A DNA stretch of 64,000 nt, taken from positions 1,725,738 through 1,789,737 of the forward strand of contig DS999405.1 in NCBI GenBank assembly GCA_000158155.1, in the 5' to 3' direction. This DNA is from a gamma proteobacterium NOR5-3. Lineage in GTDB: Bacteria > Pseudomonadota > Gammaproteobacteria > Pseudomonadales > Halieaceae. Positions 15,734-26,165 of this stretch are shown here, piece by piece. The position numbers were made by a program, and so were the translations under genes. Within the stretch, counting starts at the first letter, position 1. Each line of letters begins with the position of its first letter. The notes beneath the pieces were generated by a model. The model saw only the letters and a list, made by a program, of their open reading frames with translations. It was not told where the DNA came from and ran no database searches.

Positions 15734-15762
15734 ATGGTAAAGACTTTAGGCGCTTCAAACAA
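15734..15762 (-). promoter_or_regulatory. Candidate promoter for the petA-bc1 operon
   Basis: Minus strand TTGTTT (15762-15757), 17 bases, TACCAT (15739-15734), in the gap after the rpsI terminator, about 125 bases before the petA start. Confidence 0.4.
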
Positions 15763-15830
15763 GGAAAGAGCGCGCTTTTTACGCCACAAACCCTTGATTT
15801 GTCTCAAAACTTGGACAAATCCACAGCATA

Positions 15831-15866
15831 AAAAAAGCCCGGCCGGAGTTTCCGGACGGGCTTTTC
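15831..15866. terminator. Strong intrinsic terminator after rpsI
   Basis: On the minus strand a GCCCGTCCGG / CCGGCCGGGC hairpin with a five-base loop, followed by a run of seven T (15837-15831), 29 bases after the rpsI stop. A shorter T-run on the other strand could make it bidirectional. Confidence 0.9.
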
Positions 15867-15894
15867 TGGCATTGCGGCGTGGCCGCAGGCCGGA

Positions 15895-16287
15895 TTAACG
15901 CTTGGAGAACTGAGGGCGCTTGCGCGCTTTACGCAGACCGACCTTCTTACGCTCAACTTCTCGCGCGTCACGCGTCACAAAGCCTGCGCCGCGAAGCGAA
16001 CCGCGAAGGGCCTCATCGTACTCCATGAGTGCACGGGTAATGCCGTGGCGAATTGCGCCCGCCTGACCGAAGCTACCGCCGCCTTCGACAGTGACTTTGA
16101 TGTCAAATTTGTCTACCAGGTCAACCAGTTCAAGAGGCTGACGCACGATCATGCGAGCCACTTCCCGACCAAAGTACTGGTCCAGGGGACGCTGGTTAAC
16201 AGTGATATCGCCGCCGCCGCTGCGCAGAAAAACCCGCGCTGTGGAAGTTTTGCGACGCCCGGTTCCGTAATACTGAGTTGCGCTCAT
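15895..16287 (-). CDS. rpsI: 30S ribosomal protein S9
   Basis: 130 residues, normal size. N-terminal [17 protein letters not shown] and C-terminal [12 protein letters not shown] are diagnostic; the basic C-terminal tail reaches the P-site tRNA in known ribosomes. Eight bases downstream of rplM in the usual two-gene operon and followed by a strong terminator. Confidence 0.99.
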   Translation of the reverse strand: MSATQYYGTGRRKTSTARVFLRSGGGDITVNQRPLDQYFGREVARMIVRQPLELVDLVDKFDIKVTVEGGGSFGQAGAIRHGITRALMEYDEALRGSLRGAGFVTRDAREVERKKVGLRKARKRPQFSKR

Positions 16288-16295
16288 TGTGTCTC

Positions 16296-16724
16296 CTAGA
16301 CCTGCAGCGGCTGAGGCTGCTGCGCGGCGTGCGGGTGTGCATCGCCGGCGTATACCTTGAGTTTGCTGAACATTGCACGACCCAGCGGATTGCGGGGCAG
16401 CATACCTTTAACGGCACCCTGGATAATACGCTCGGGGGCTTTATCTAACAGCTTTTCGAAAGACATGGACTTCAGGCCACCGGGGTAACCCGTGTGCCGA
16501 TGGTACATTTTGTCAGTCCGCTTGGCACCGGTGACGTGCACCTTCTCCGCGTTGATCACGACAATGTAGTCACCGGTATCAACGTGCGGTGTGTACTCCG
16601 CTTTGTGCTTGCCGCGAAGCCGGTGGGCGATCTCACTGGCCAGACAGCCCAGTGTTTTGTCAGTTGCGTCAACGACATACCAGTCGTGGCTGACTTCGCC
16701 GACTTTAGCGCTATAAGTTTTCAT
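16296..16724 (-). CDS. rplM: 50S ribosomal protein L13
   Basis: 142 residues, early assembly protein of the large subunit. [20 protein letters not shown] and [18 protein letters not shown] match the family. A GAGG ribosome-binding site stands eight bases before the ATG. Promoter predicted at 16761-16789. Confidence 0.99.
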   Translation of the reverse strand: MKTYSAKVGEVSHDWYVVDATDKTLGCLASEIAHRLRGKHKAEYTPHVDTGDYIVVINAEKVHVTGAKRTDKMYHRHTGYPGGLKSMSFEKLLDKAPERIIQGAVKGMLPRNPLGRAMFSKLKVYAGDAHPHAAQQPQPLQV

Positions 16725-16760
16725 GGGTTTCGCCTCAAAAGGGCCAAAAAAAGAGCGCGA

Positions 16761-16789
16761 ATACTACTTAACCCGCGCAGCGATGGCAA
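16761..16789 (-). promoter_or_regulatory. Predicted rplM-rpsI promoter
   Basis: Minus strand TTGCCA (16789-16784), exactly 17 bases, TAGTAT (16766-16761); transcription start about 30 bases before the rplM ATG. Good consensus match. Confidence 0.65.
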
Positions 16790-16864
16790 GCCGGAATTTC
16801 AATAAGATTGCCACACTGTTTTCTCCGCCCGATAGGGACTGCGCCTGCCGTCCCCGGTACGCAC

Positions 16865-17962
16865 TCATGGGCGGTGCTCCAGAGCAAGATAATCATGGGA
16901 CTGCATTTCGAACAAGCGGGACTCGGTACGCGCAAACTCAAAGCTCAGTCGCGTGCCGCTGTACAGCTCTGATGCCGGAGCTTCGGCGGCGATCACGAGT
17001 TTTACGCACCGATCATAGAATTCATCGACAAGGTTAATGAAGCGCCGACACTGATCATCCTTGGCTGCATCCATCCGGGGCACGCCTGAAAGGACCACTG
17101 CGTGAAACTCCCTCGCCAGCTCAATGTAGTCATTTTGCGAACGCGGGCCGTCGCACAGCTCTGGAAACTCAAACCAGGCCACATCATCCGCCAGGCACCG
17201 ACAGGTGAGATAGCGGCCATTGATCTCTATGCGCTGCCAATGCTGAATCGAATCAGGCGCCAGACGCTCAAAGCTGTCCGTCAGGCTCGCGTCTGCCTCA
17301 GGGCCCAAGGGATAGTGGTAGAGCTGCGCCTGCTCCAGCGTCCGAAGGCGATAATCGACACCCGCGTCCACGGTCAGCACCTCGGTGTGTTCCTGAAGGA
17401 GCGCAATGGCAGGCAAAAAGCGCGCTCGTTGCAGGCCGTTTTCGTAAAGACCCTCCGGCGCGATATTGGAGGTCGCCACCAGGGCAATGCCGCGCTGAAA
17501 GATCGCGTCGAGAAAATTAGCCAGAATCATGGCGTCCGCGATATCGCTCACAAAGAACTCATCAAAACAGATAATTTCCGCTTCGCTTGCGAGCCGGTCG
17601 CCAATAAGCTCAATGGGGTTCTTTTCACCCTCAAGCTCAGCGAGCTCGCGATGCACCCGCTGCATAAATCGGTGGAAATGGACCCGCAGCTTTTTTTCAA
17701 ACGGCAGGCTTTCGTAGAATGCGTCCATGAGATAGGTCTTGCCGCGCCCTACCCCACCCCAGAAATACAGGCCTCGTTCGGGCTGCTCGGACCGGCGAAA
17801 GCGACGGCTCAGCCGGGCCGACAGGGTATTGCTGCGCGCATGCCGCTCAATAACCCGCTCGTAGAGATCCTGCAGGCGACGCACCGCCAGCTCCTGCGCC
17901 GCATCATGGCTGAAGTCATCGCGCTTGAGATCTTCTTGGTAACGCTGCCAGGGTGTCAGCAC
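16865..17962 (-). CDS. zapE: Cell division ATPase ZapE (AFG1 family)
   Basis: AAA-type ATPase associated with the Z-ring during constriction in E. coli, homologous to mitochondrial AFG1/LACE1. 365 residues: Walker A GGVGRGKTYLMD at about 68-79, Walker B IICFDEFFVSDIADAM, and the family's ATSNIAPEGLYENGLQRARFLPAI segment. Lies upstream of rplM on the same strand and divergent from zapG, the common gammaproteobacterial arrangement. Confidence 0.95.
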   Translation of the reverse strand: MLTPWQRYQEDLKRDDFSHDAAQELAVRRLQDLYERVIERHARSNTLSARLSRRFRRSEQPERGLYFWGGVGRGKTYLMDAFYESLPFEKKLRVHFHRFMQRVHRELAELEGEKNPIELIGDRLASEAEIICFDEFFVSDIADAMILANFLDAIFQRGIALVATSNIAPEGLYENGLQRARFLPAIALLQEHTEVLTVDAGVDYRLRTLEQAQLYHYPLGPEADASLTDSFERLAPDSIQHWQRIEINGRYLTCRCLADDVAWFEFPELCDGPRSQNDYIELAREFHAVVLSGVPRMDAAKDDQCRRFINLVDEFYDRCVKLVIAAEAPASELYSGTRLSFEFARTESRLFEMQSHDYLALEHRP

Positions 17963-18117
17963 AGTTTCGTCGCGGGTCGAAGCCCGGCGACCCTCTCATC
18001 CAAAATTCAGGGCGCGCTACCTTACTCGCGCAGGTCTACTTTTTGCAATCTCGCTATCAAGGTGCTGCGTAGCAACGTTATACTCCGCTTTTACTTCCAC
18101 CATGTGAGGACTTGTTT

Positions 18118-18594
18118 GTGAATACCGGTATGGATGAACCTCTTTTCATCGCCATTGCTGGCGCTGCCATCGGCCTGATCATTGGCTACTTCACGGGTCG
18201 GCGCACCGCTCCCGGCAGCGAGACCGCAAGAGAGCTTGGCGAAAAGCTGGAACAGGCAGAGGCCGCCCGGGAGCGCTACGAACAGCGGGTGAACGCGCAT
18301 TTTGCTGATACCGCCAACAAACTGAACGCCCTCACCGCTAACTACCGGGACGTTTACGAGCACATCGCCGGAGGCGCCTCGGAACTGTGCTCAGATGACG
18401 ATGCCGCACGATTCCAGTCCCTGGCAGCGCCCGAAGAGCCCGAACACGACACCATCGAAGCCGACAGCGTGGTGGTAGAACCTCCGCGGGACTATGCGGC
18501 GAAAACCTCACCTGATGACCCGGGCGTGCTCGACGAGCGCTTTGGTCTGGACGGTGAGGAAAAACCGCCGGAAGACTCCACAACCCGCAGCTAA
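18118..18594 (+). CDS. zapG: ZapG/YhcB family inner-membrane protein (DUF1043)
   Basis: Bitopic inner-membrane protein linked to division and envelope biogenesis in E. coli. From the GTG at 18118 (preceded by GAGGA with a seven-base gap) it has 158 residues. A membrane helix (LFIAIAGAAIGLIIGYFTGR) comes first, then a coiled coil rich in E, A and R, and the conserved HFADTANKLNALTANYRDVYEHI segment. The last third is acidic and low-complexity. A TTG at 18112 and an ATG at 18130 are other possible starts. Confidence 0.88.
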   Translation: MNTGMDEPLFIAIAGAAIGLIIGYFTGRRTAPGSETARELGEKLEQAEAARERYEQRVNAHFADTANKLNALTANYRDVYEHIAGGASELCSDDDAARFQSLAAPEEPEHDTIEADSVVVEPPRDYAAKTSPDDPGVLDERFGLDGEEKPPEDSTTRS

Positions 18595-18632
18595 TTCACA
18601 GCTAAGTCAAAGTTAGGGCTGATTCAGACACG

Positions 18633-18652
18633 CCCGGTGCCGCTACACCGGG
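18633..18652. terminator. Hairpin between zapG and the Nif3-family gene
   Basis: CCCGGTG, six-base loop, CACCGGG (18633-18652), overlapping the stop of the minus-strand Nif3 gene. Seven-pair stem but hardly any T-run, so possibly a bidirectional 3'-end structure. Confidence 0.35.
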
Positions 18653-19422
18653 TTGTCACAGTCAATAAACGTCCACTCAAGATCAAACGTCTGTGCCACA
18701 GCCGCGGTGAGCGCCTGCACGCCATACCGCTCGGTAGCGTGATGCCCTGCCGCCAGATAGGCGATATCCAGCTCCCGAGCCGCGTGCACCGTAGGCTCTG
18801 AAATCTCCCCCGAGATATAAACCTGCGCCCCGGCAGCGGCCGCTTTGTCGATGTACCCCTGAGCTGCACCGGTACACCAGGCCACTCGCTCCACGGACAT
18901 CTGCGCATCGCCAATTAACATTGGCTCCCGGCCGGTCAGCGCCCGAACCTGCGCCGCAAGCTCTTCCAGGGACATGGCTGTCGCCAGCTCCCCGATATTG
19001 CCCACTGCCTGAGGGTTCTCGCTATCCAAGGCATCAAACCCCTGAAAGCCCATACGCTGCCCCCACTGCGCGTTGTTGCCCAGCTGTGGATGCGCATCCA
19101 GGGGCAGGTGGTAGGCCAGCAGACTCATATCTGCGCACAACAGTGTGCTCAGGCGCCGTCGCTTCATCCCAACAATCTCAGCACTTTCACCGCGCCAGAA
19201 ATACCCATGGTGGACCAGCAACGCATCCGCCCCCCAGGCTACCGCGGCATCGAGTACGGACTGGTTCGCGGTCACCGCAGCCGCCAGACGACCCACCTTT
19301 GGGCGCCCCTCGACCTGCAGACCGTTAGGGCAATAGTCGTTAAAACGCGAAGATTCCAACGTTGTGTCGCAATGCTCAACCAAATCTCGAAGTCGTACCG
19401 GCATGTTGCTTCCTGCGGTCAT
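18643..19422 (-). CDS. Nif3-like dinuclear metal centre protein (YbgI family)
   Basis: 259 residues of the Nif3/YbgI family, which forms toroidal hexamers with a two-metal site; activity is not firmly known (GTP cyclohydrolase I type 2-like annotation is common). Seen: NDYCPNGLQVEGRPKVGRLAAAVTA, the metal-ligand LLVHHGYFWRG, LPLDAHPQLGNNAQ and the C-terminal LAAGHHATERYGV with His/Glu ligands. In Pseudomonas the same gene lies next to algW, as here. Confidence 0.9.
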   Translation of the reverse strand: MTAGSNMPVRLRDLVEHCDTTLESSRFNDYCPNGLQVEGRPKVGRLAAAVTANQSVLDAAVAWGADALLVHHGYFWRGESAEIVGMKRRRLSTLLCADMSLLAYHLPLDAHPQLGNNAQWGQRMGFQGFDALDSENPQAVGNIGELATAMSLEELAAQVRALTGREPMLIGDAQMSVERVAWCTGAAQGYIDKAAAAGAQVYISGEISEPTVHAARELDIAYLAAGHHATERYGVQALTAAVAQTFDLEWTFIDCDNPV

Positions 19423-19479
19423 GTGTATGAGGGCGGAGCATCATATACAATCGCTTTTCTTTGTGGCTAGCGAGGGCGC

Positions 19480-20577
19480 ATGCGCGCTTTCCTGAAATTT
19501 TTCACATGGCCGGCGATTGCCGGTCTTCTCGGTGCCCTGCTCATCCTGGAGCACTGGGTGTGGCCTGCGGCAAATCCCGCCCGGGATGCCGTCGTGCGCG
19601 ACAGTTTTCGCCAGGCCGTTGCCAGCGCCACCCCCTCGGTCGTCAACATCTACACCGAGAAGCGCGTGACCGCAGGTGGCAGCCGCATGCTTAACAATCC
19701 GCTGATGCCCATTCCCCGCGGTGTACCCCGACAACGGGTGGAGCGCTCTCTGGGCTCCGGGGTCATCATGCGCCAGGATGGCTACATCCTCACCAACAAT
19801 CACGTCATCGACGGTGCCGATGCTATTCAGGTCCTGCTCAGCGACGGGCGCTCTGCTGCCGCGCAGGTTGTAGGTCGCGATCGGGCTACGGATCTGGCGG
19901 CGCTTAAAATCGATCTTCAGGGCCTCAGCGCGGTAACCATTGCCGATTCAGATCTGCTCTCGGTGGGCGACGTGGTGCTGGCAATAGGCAACCCCCTGGG
20001 CTTCGGACACTCGGTGACTCAGGGCATTGTGTCCGGACTGGGTCGCTTCGGACTCAACCCCGGAACCTACGAAGGCTTTATTCAAACGGACGCGGTCATC
20101 CATGCCGGCAACTCCGGCGGCGCGCTGGTCGATGTCAGCGGAGCGCTCGTGGGTATCAACAGCTTGATCTACACCTCCACCGACGGAAGCAATACCGGCA
20201 TGGTGGGCATCGGAATATCACTGGCCATTCCTTCAAGCTTTGCCGAATTTGTCATGGATGACCTGATTCGTTTTGGGCGCGTCATAAGGGGATGGCTGGG
20301 CGTACAGGTAGAACAGATACCCGGAGATGTATTAGGCGAACAGCGCTTGCTGGTGCGCGGCGTGGCCCCTGACGGCCCGGCCGATCGAGCCGGCCTGCTG
20401 TCCGGCGATATCATCACCCATTTTAACGACGAAGCCATCGATGACGTCCGCCTGGCAATGTATGAAGTATCCCTGCTGCGCCCGGGGGACAAGCTTGAAA
20501 TGAGCGTTTCTCGCGACAGTGCCACAGAAGACATCACAGCCATTATCGGCACGCAACCGGATCCTGAAATCGAGTAA
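19480..20577 (+). CDS. DegS/AlgW-type periplasmic serine endoprotease
   Basis: HtrA-family protease anchored in the inner membrane, which in E. coli (DegS) and Pseudomonas (AlgW) cleaves the anti-sigma factor RseA/MucA to start the sigma-E response. 365 residues: N-terminal anchor (about 8-27); the trypsin-like domain with the catalytic His in NNHVIDG, Asp in ATDLAALK and Ser in GNSGGALVD; and one C-terminal PDZ domain (about 265-355). A single PDZ domain and a membrane anchor argue for DegS/AlgW rather than DegP. No rseA or mucA is in the window. Confidence 0.92.
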   Translation: MRAFLKFFTWPAIAGLLGALLILEHWVWPAANPARDAVVRDSFRQAVASATPSVVNIYTEKRVTAGGSRMLNNPLMPIPRGVPRQRVERSLGSGVIMRQDGYILTNNHVIDGADAIQVLLSDGRSAAAQVVGRDRATDLAALKIDLQGLSAVTIADSDLLSVGDVVLAIGNPLGFGHSVTQGIVSGLGRFGLNPGTYEGFIQTDAVIHAGNSGGALVDVSGALVGINSLIYTSTDGSNTGMVGIGISLAIPSSFAEFVMDDLIRFGRVIRGWLGVQVEQIPGDVLGEQRLLVRGVAPDGPADRAGLLSGDIITHFNDEAIDDVRLAMYEVSLLRPGDKLEMSVSRDSATEDITAIIGTQPDPEIE

Positions 20578-20627
20578 TTCTGATCAGCGGCGCACTGACT
20601 GATACGCCCCAAGGTAGCGCCCGAAAC

Positions 20628-21920
20628 CTAGTCCGGAATGCGCATCGCCGCACTGCGGGCGTGCGCCGTAAGGGACTCGCCTTCAGCCAGCACACGCGCG
20701 ACTCGCGCCAAGGGTACAGCGCCTTCTGCACTGCAGTGAATAATGGAGCTGCGCTTTTGAAAGTCGTAGACGCCCAGAGGCGAAAAGAACCGCGCTGAGC
20801 CTGAAGTCGGCAGCACATGATTCGGGCCCGCGCAGTAATCTCCCAGGGACTCACAACTATGCACCCCCATGAATATGGCGCCCGCTGCATCAATCAGCGG
20901 CAACAGCCCCTCGGGATCCGCAACCGCAAGCTCCAGGTGCTCCGGCGCCAGGCGATTACTAATGGCCGCCGCCTGCGCGATGTCCCGGGTTTTGATTAAT
21001 GCACCACGCTTTTCCAAAGATGCGCGAATAATGGCCGAACGCTGCATTTGTGGGAGTAATCGCTCTACCGCTGCATCCACCGCATCGATGTAAGCCGCAT
21101 CCGGACACAGCATCAGCGCCTGCGCACTTTCGTCATGTTCCGCCTGAGAAAACAGATCCATGGCCATCCACTCGGCGTCGGCGCTGCCATCGGCAATGAT
21201 TAAAATCTCTGAAGGCCCGGCGATCATATCAATGCCGACACGACCAAATACCTGGCGTTTGGCTTCGGCGACAAAGCGATTTCCCGGACCTACGATTTTG
21301 TCCACCCGGGGTATACCCGCGGTACCCAGAGCCAGAGCCGCCACCGCCTGCGCCCCCCCCACACAAAACATGCGGTGCACGCCGGCAAGCGCGGCGGCAG
21401 CAAGCACCAGGGGGTTTCGATAACCGCCGGGCGTGGGGGCCACCATGATGATTTCTGACACGCCGGCCACCCGGGCAGGTATCGCGTTCATCAACACAGA
21501 CGAGGGGTAGCTCGCTTTACCGCCGGGCACGTACACACCCACGCGCTGCAGGGGCGTAATACGCTGCCCCAGACGATTTCCCAAACCATCGTCAAAGCTC
21601 CAGTCATCGCCCAGTTGATTGCGGTGAAAGGTTTCGATGCGCCGTGCAGCTTCGGTCAAAGCGTCCCGCTGCTCTGCGGGAAGCTCAAAGAGCGCCCGCT
21701 CCAGGTCCTCTCGCGGCACTTCGAGGGCTGACAGCTCATGCACATCCAACTGGTCAAAGCGTCGGGTGTACTCCAGCAGCGCTGGCTCACCGCGACGCTC
21801 CACATCGCCGATGATGGCAGCCACCGTCGACCTCACATCGCCGTCATCGCTATCCATGGGCACTTCGAGCGCCACCAATGCGGCCTCAAAATCCGCTGCC
21901 TCACTGGCCAGGCGCCGCAT
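20628..21920 (-). CDS. hisD: Histidinol dehydrogenase
   Basis: Zinc enzyme that oxidises L-histidinol to L-histidine in two NAD-dependent steps, the end of histidine synthesis. 430 residues, normal length. [36 protein letters not shown], the zinc-ligand region LFSQAEHDE, and APEHLELAV and GPNHVLPT are family signatures. Overlaps hisG by one base (TGATG). In Pseudomonas hisC follows here; in this window hisD is followed by the convergent degS/algW gene. Confidence 0.98.
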   Translation of the reverse strand: MRRLASEAADFEAALVALEVPMDSDDGDVRSTVAAIIGDVERRGEPALLEYTRRFDQLDVHELSALEVPREDLERALFELPAEQRDALTEAARRIETFHRNQLGDDWSFDDGLGNRLGQRITPLQRVGVYVPGGKASYPSSVLMNAIPARVAGVSEIIMVAPTPGGYRNPLVLAAAALAGVHRMFCVGGAQAVAALALGTAGIPRVDKIVGPGNRFVAEAKRQVFGRVGIDMIAGPSEILIIADGSADAEWMAMDLFSQAEHDESAQALMLCPDAAYIDAVDAAVERLLPQMQRSAIIRASLEKRGALIKTRDIAQAAAISNRLAPEHLELAVADPEGLLPLIDAAGAIFMGVHSCESLGDYCAGPNHVLPTSGSARFFSPLGVYDFQKRSSIIHCSAEGAVPLARVARVLAEGESLTAHARSAAMRIPD

Positions 21921-22570
21921 CAGTTGGGCCCCCGGGCGTCGGGCACTGCCGCAGCAATCGCATCGATGAGGTGATTGATAGCGCCATGGTGAGAACGCAG
22001 GGACGCCTTATTAACAATGAGTCGCGACGTAACCCGGGCGATTTCATCAAGGGGCTCCATGGCATTGGCACGCAAGGTGTTCCCGGTATCGACAATGTCG
22101 ACGATCATATCGGCGAGCTGCATGGCCGGTGCCAGCTCCATGGCACCGTACAGCTTGATGAGCTCTACCTGTACGCCTCGTCTGGCAAAGTAATCCCGCG
22201 CCACGTTTACGAACTTGGTGGCCACTCTTAAACGCCGCGCCGGCCAGTCAAAGCCGAGCGGCGCAGCCGTCATGAGTCGGCAGGGGGCAATTCCCAGGTC
22301 AAGCGGTTCGTACACGCCCTCACTGCCTTGCTCGAGCAGGGTGTCCTTGCCTACGACGCCGAGATCTGCCGCGCCATGACGCACATACACCGGCACATCA
22401 ACGCCACGCATCACCACCAGTTGCACATCGTCACGCGTAGTGGGAAACACCAGCTTGCGACTCTTGCTCATATCCTCCAGAGGCTCCACTCCGGCTCGCG
22501 CCAGTAGCGGCAAGGTCTCTTTAAGAATACGCCCCTTGGTCAAAGCCAGGGTCAGTTTGCCCGTTTTCAT
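21920..22570 (-). CDS. hisG: ATP phosphoribosyltransferase, short form HisG
   Basis: Catalyses the first, feedback-regulated step of histidine synthesis (ATP + PRPP). 216 residues from the ATG at 22570: [30 protein letters not shown], then [15 protein letters not shown], and the PRPP loop [13 protein letters not shown]. The C-terminal ACT-like regulatory domain is absent, so it is the short form that needs HisZ. An upstream start at 22663 would run back into murA and is not supported. Confidence 0.96.
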   Translation of the reverse strand: MKTGKLTLALTKGRILKETLPLLARAGVEPLEDMSKSRKLVFPTTRDDVQLVVMRGVDVPVYVRHGAADLGVVGKDTLLEQGSEGVYEPLDLGIAPCRLMTAAPLGFDWPARRLRVATKFVNVARDYFARRGVQVELIKLYGAMELAPAMQLADMIVDIVDTGNTLRANAMEPLDEIARVTSRLIVNKASLRSHHGAINHLIDAIAAAVPDARGPN

Positions 22571-22589
22571 GAAGTCAGCCCGCTGTTTG

Positions 22590-23855
<1,266 letters not shown>

Positions 23856-23867
23856 TCAGCGGCCCGT

Positions 23868-24110
23868 TCAGGCGCCCTGCGCCTCCCATTCCTCAGGAGT
23901 GAAAGTACGAATATTAACTGCGTGAATACTTCCCGATGCGATCGCTTCATTGATCGTCGCATACACGGTTTGCTGGCGACGCACCGCGCGCAGATCGGCA
24001 AATATGTCGCTCACCACGGTAATGTCGTAGTTAGCGCCGGAGCCATCAACAGTCACCGTCGCTCCATCAATAGCATCGCTGACCATGGCCTCTACGGTCT
24101 TGGCATCCAC
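23868..24110 (-). CDS. ibaG: BolA family protein IbaG (YrbA)
   Basis: 80-residue monothiol-glutaredoxin partner of the BolA family, implicated in iron-sulphur and acid-stress physiology. The C-terminal GSIHAVNIRTFTPEEWE contains the family's conserved His-Ala and FTP motifs. GTG start with an AGGAG site seven bases upstream. Usually placed between mlaB and murA; mlaB is not present here. Confidence 0.92.
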   Translation of the reverse strand: MDAKTVEAMVSDAIDGATVTVDGSGANYDITVVSDIFADLRAVRRQQTVYATINEAIASGSIHAVNIRTFTPEEWEAQGA

Positions 24111-24214
24111 AGCAGATCTCCTGTTCCCGGGACCCGGGTAAAATAAAAGTGGGAAAGTACGGAAAAAATAATCGGCGCAAGTGTAAGTAAAAGCACCGAA
24201 AATGGCGAGTTACC

Positions 24215-24240
24215 CCGGCAAAAACCCCCGCTCTTGCCGG
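24215..24240. terminator. Hairpin just after mlaC
   Basis: CCGGCAA (24215-24221) and TTGCCGG (24234-24240), 12-base loop, two bases after the minus-strand mlaC stop. No T-run follows, so termination is uncertain. Confidence 0.35.
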
Positions 24241-24242
24241 TC

Positions 24243-24938
24243 TCAGCCTGCTGCCGCTTCTACGGTCCAGTTCTCGATCACCTTGTCGAGATCACCGTCA
24301 AAGCGCCGGGCGGCGGACTCAAACTGGCTTCGGTAGATTTGCCCGAGGTTGACATTTTCCACCACCAGATTTCGCATTTTCCAGTCACCGGACTTGTCTT
24401 TGGCCATGAGATACACCACCACGTAGGGCTGAGCCGCATCACTGTAGATCAGCTGGCGAAGCGTCGCTCTGTTGTCTGAATTTTCCGAGTCTTCGCTGTC
24501 GTCAAGCTCGACGCGGGAGCCACCGAATGCCAGCAGCCCCTTGCTGTAGGTTCTCACCAGGCCCAGACGCATAGTCTCGGTAAAACGCTCCAATTGATCC
24601 CGAAGCTGATCCCGCCCTGCTTCATCCAGTCCACGGTATCGGGCTCCGGTGGCATATTCCCCCATGACGCCTCGGGCGAAACCCCGAAAATCGACGATGG
24701 GATCCAGCACTTCGTGTACCGCGGCGTAATAGCGTTCGGGATCTTCATCGACGTAAGCCCGGGCCTCGTCAATCACCCCGAGTACTTTGTCCGTGGTCTC
24801 GCGCAGCGTCGCCCGCGCGCTCTTACCCTCGGCAGCCTCCTGGGCACTCACACCAGGTGCGGTGAATCCCAGAAAAAGTCCGGTCGCCAGCACCAGTGCG
24901 GCCGTGATTGAATATCGCCGTTCTCTTTGCGAATACAT
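24243..24938 (-). CDS. mlaC: Phospholipid transport periplasmic protein MlaC
   Basis: Periplasmic shuttle that carries phospholipids between the outer-membrane MlaA complex and the inner-membrane MlaFEDB transporter. Started at the ATG at 24938, which has an AGGAAGGA site; 231 residues with a signal peptide ending near GVSA-QEAA. Family segments: TDKVLGVIDEARAYVDEDPERYYAAVHEVLDPIVDFRGFARGVMG, and KSGDWKMRNLVVENVNLGQIYRSQF. Normally part of mlaFEDCB; here neither mlaD, mlaE or mlaF upstream nor mlaB downstream is present (the gap to ibaG is 132 bases). Confidence 0.93.
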   Translation of the reverse strand: MYSQRERRYSITAALVLATGLFLGFTAPGVSAQEAAEGKSARATLRETTDKVLGVIDEARAYVDEDPERYYAAVHEVLDPIVDFRGFARGVMGEYATGARYRGLDEAGRDQLRDQLERFTETMRLGLVRTYSKGLLAFGGSRVELDDSEDSENSDNRATLRQLIYSDAAQPYVVVYLMAKDKSGDWKMRNLVVENVNLGQIYRSQFESAARRFDGDLDKVIENWTVEAAAG

Positions 24939-25184
24939 GTTTCCTTCCTGAAGCCTGCTGGTCTGTTTCATTAGAGCGGTTATACTCGGCGGCCCGTAAC
25001 TTGGACCGAGCGAAAATTGGGCGAAAATTGTACACGCTTTTCCTCATGACTCGTATGACAGTATCGACACCATAGTGGTTCCATTTCCAACGTCAGCCCT
25101 CCCTGCCAGCCTGCTTAGGGCCGCTGCGCGCTGCGCCCGTGCGTCCGGCGCGCACCGGGAGCATCAGCTAAGCGCCGGGCAACT

Positions 25185-26159
25185 ATGCTGATTCCACTTC
25201 TGACCATACTTGTCGCCTTTGCCATATTGATGTGGAGCGCCGACTTGTTCGTTGCCGGCGCCGCCTCCATAGCCGGCAATCTCGGCATGTCGCCCGTAGT
25301 TATCGGCCTGACTATTGTATCCCTGGGCACCTCAGCGCCGGAGATTCTCGTCTCCATAACCGCCGCACTGGAAAACTCCGGCGGCCTGGCTATCGGCAAT
25401 GCCGTGGGCTCAAACATCGCTAACATCGGTCTCGTGCTGGGAATCACTGTCCTGGTAGCTCCCATTCAGGTGCACCCGGGGTGCATGCGTACGGAGCTAC
25501 CCACCCTGCTGGTGGTCACAGCGGGCACCGGTCTACTCCTGCTGGATGTGGAACTGGGACGCACTGACGCGATACTCATGATTACAGCGCTGGGACTGAT
25601 CCTGGCGCAGATGATCCGCGCCCAGGTAAGCGACCCCAAAGTGGCGGGTGAGGCTGAGGAAGAAGAACTCCCCCGTCTCTCTCAACGCAAGGCCTGGGGC
25701 GCTTTTGGCGTAGGTCTGGTAGTACTCATCGGCAGCTCTAAAGCCCTGGTATGGGGCGCAAGCGCGATCGCTATGCAATTTGGCGTGCCCGAACTCATTA
25801 TCGGACTGACCATAGTGGCGGTAGGCACGAGTCTTCCGGAACTCGCCGCCACCCTGGCCAGCGCCCTCAGAGGACACGCCGAAATTGCCATCGGCAATAT
25901 CGTGGGTTCCAACCTTTTCAATCTTCTGGCGGTCATGGCGATGCCCGGCCTGCTGGCGCCCGAGGAGCTGCCCATCAACTTCCTGTTCCGGGATTACGGC
26001 GCCATGTGCATCGCCACTATCCTCATGGCCGTGGCCGCCTATCACGGGCTGCGCCATCCCCGCGCCAAGCCCGGACATTCCTATCTGGGCCGAATGGTAG
26101 GCACCCTGTTATGCATGGGGTATGCGCTGTACTATTACTGGCTTTACATCACCCTGTAG
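25185..26159 (+). CDS. Calcium/sodium antiporter family protein (YrbG-like, CaCA)
   Basis: Inner-membrane cation/Ca2+ exchanger family protein of 324 residues with two inverted halves of about five helices. Alpha-repeat motifs are duplicated: GTSAPEI and NAVGSNIAN in the first half, GTSLPELAAT and NIVGSNLFN in the second. The substrate is inferred from the family only. Six bases before kdsD, as in E. coli (yrbG-kdsD-kdsC). Confidence 0.92.
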   Translation: MLIPLLTILVAFAILMWSADLFVAGAASIAGNLGMSPVVIGLTIVSLGTSAPEILVSITAALENSGGLAIGNAVGSNIANIGLVLGITVLVAPIQVHPGCMRTELPTLLVVTAGTGLLLLDVELGRTDAILMITALGLILAQMIRAQVSDPKVAGEAEEEELPRLSQRKAWGAFGVGLVVLIGSSKALVWGASAIAMQFGVPELIIGLTIVAVGTSLPELAATLASALRGHAEIAIGNIVGSNLFNLLAVMAMPGLLAPEELPINFLFRDYGAMCIATILMAVAAYHGLRHPRAKPGHSYLGRMVGTLLCMGYALYYYWLYITL

Positions 26160-26165
26160 ACAGTC

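Noticed and set aside
17102-18121. 339-codon plus-strand frame opposite zapE
   Set aside because: Antisense shadow; ZapE motifs on the other strand are unmistakable.
24111-24242. Possible remnant of mlaB between mlaC and ibaG
   Set aside because: 132 bases are too few for a STAS domain and no frame resembles MlaB.
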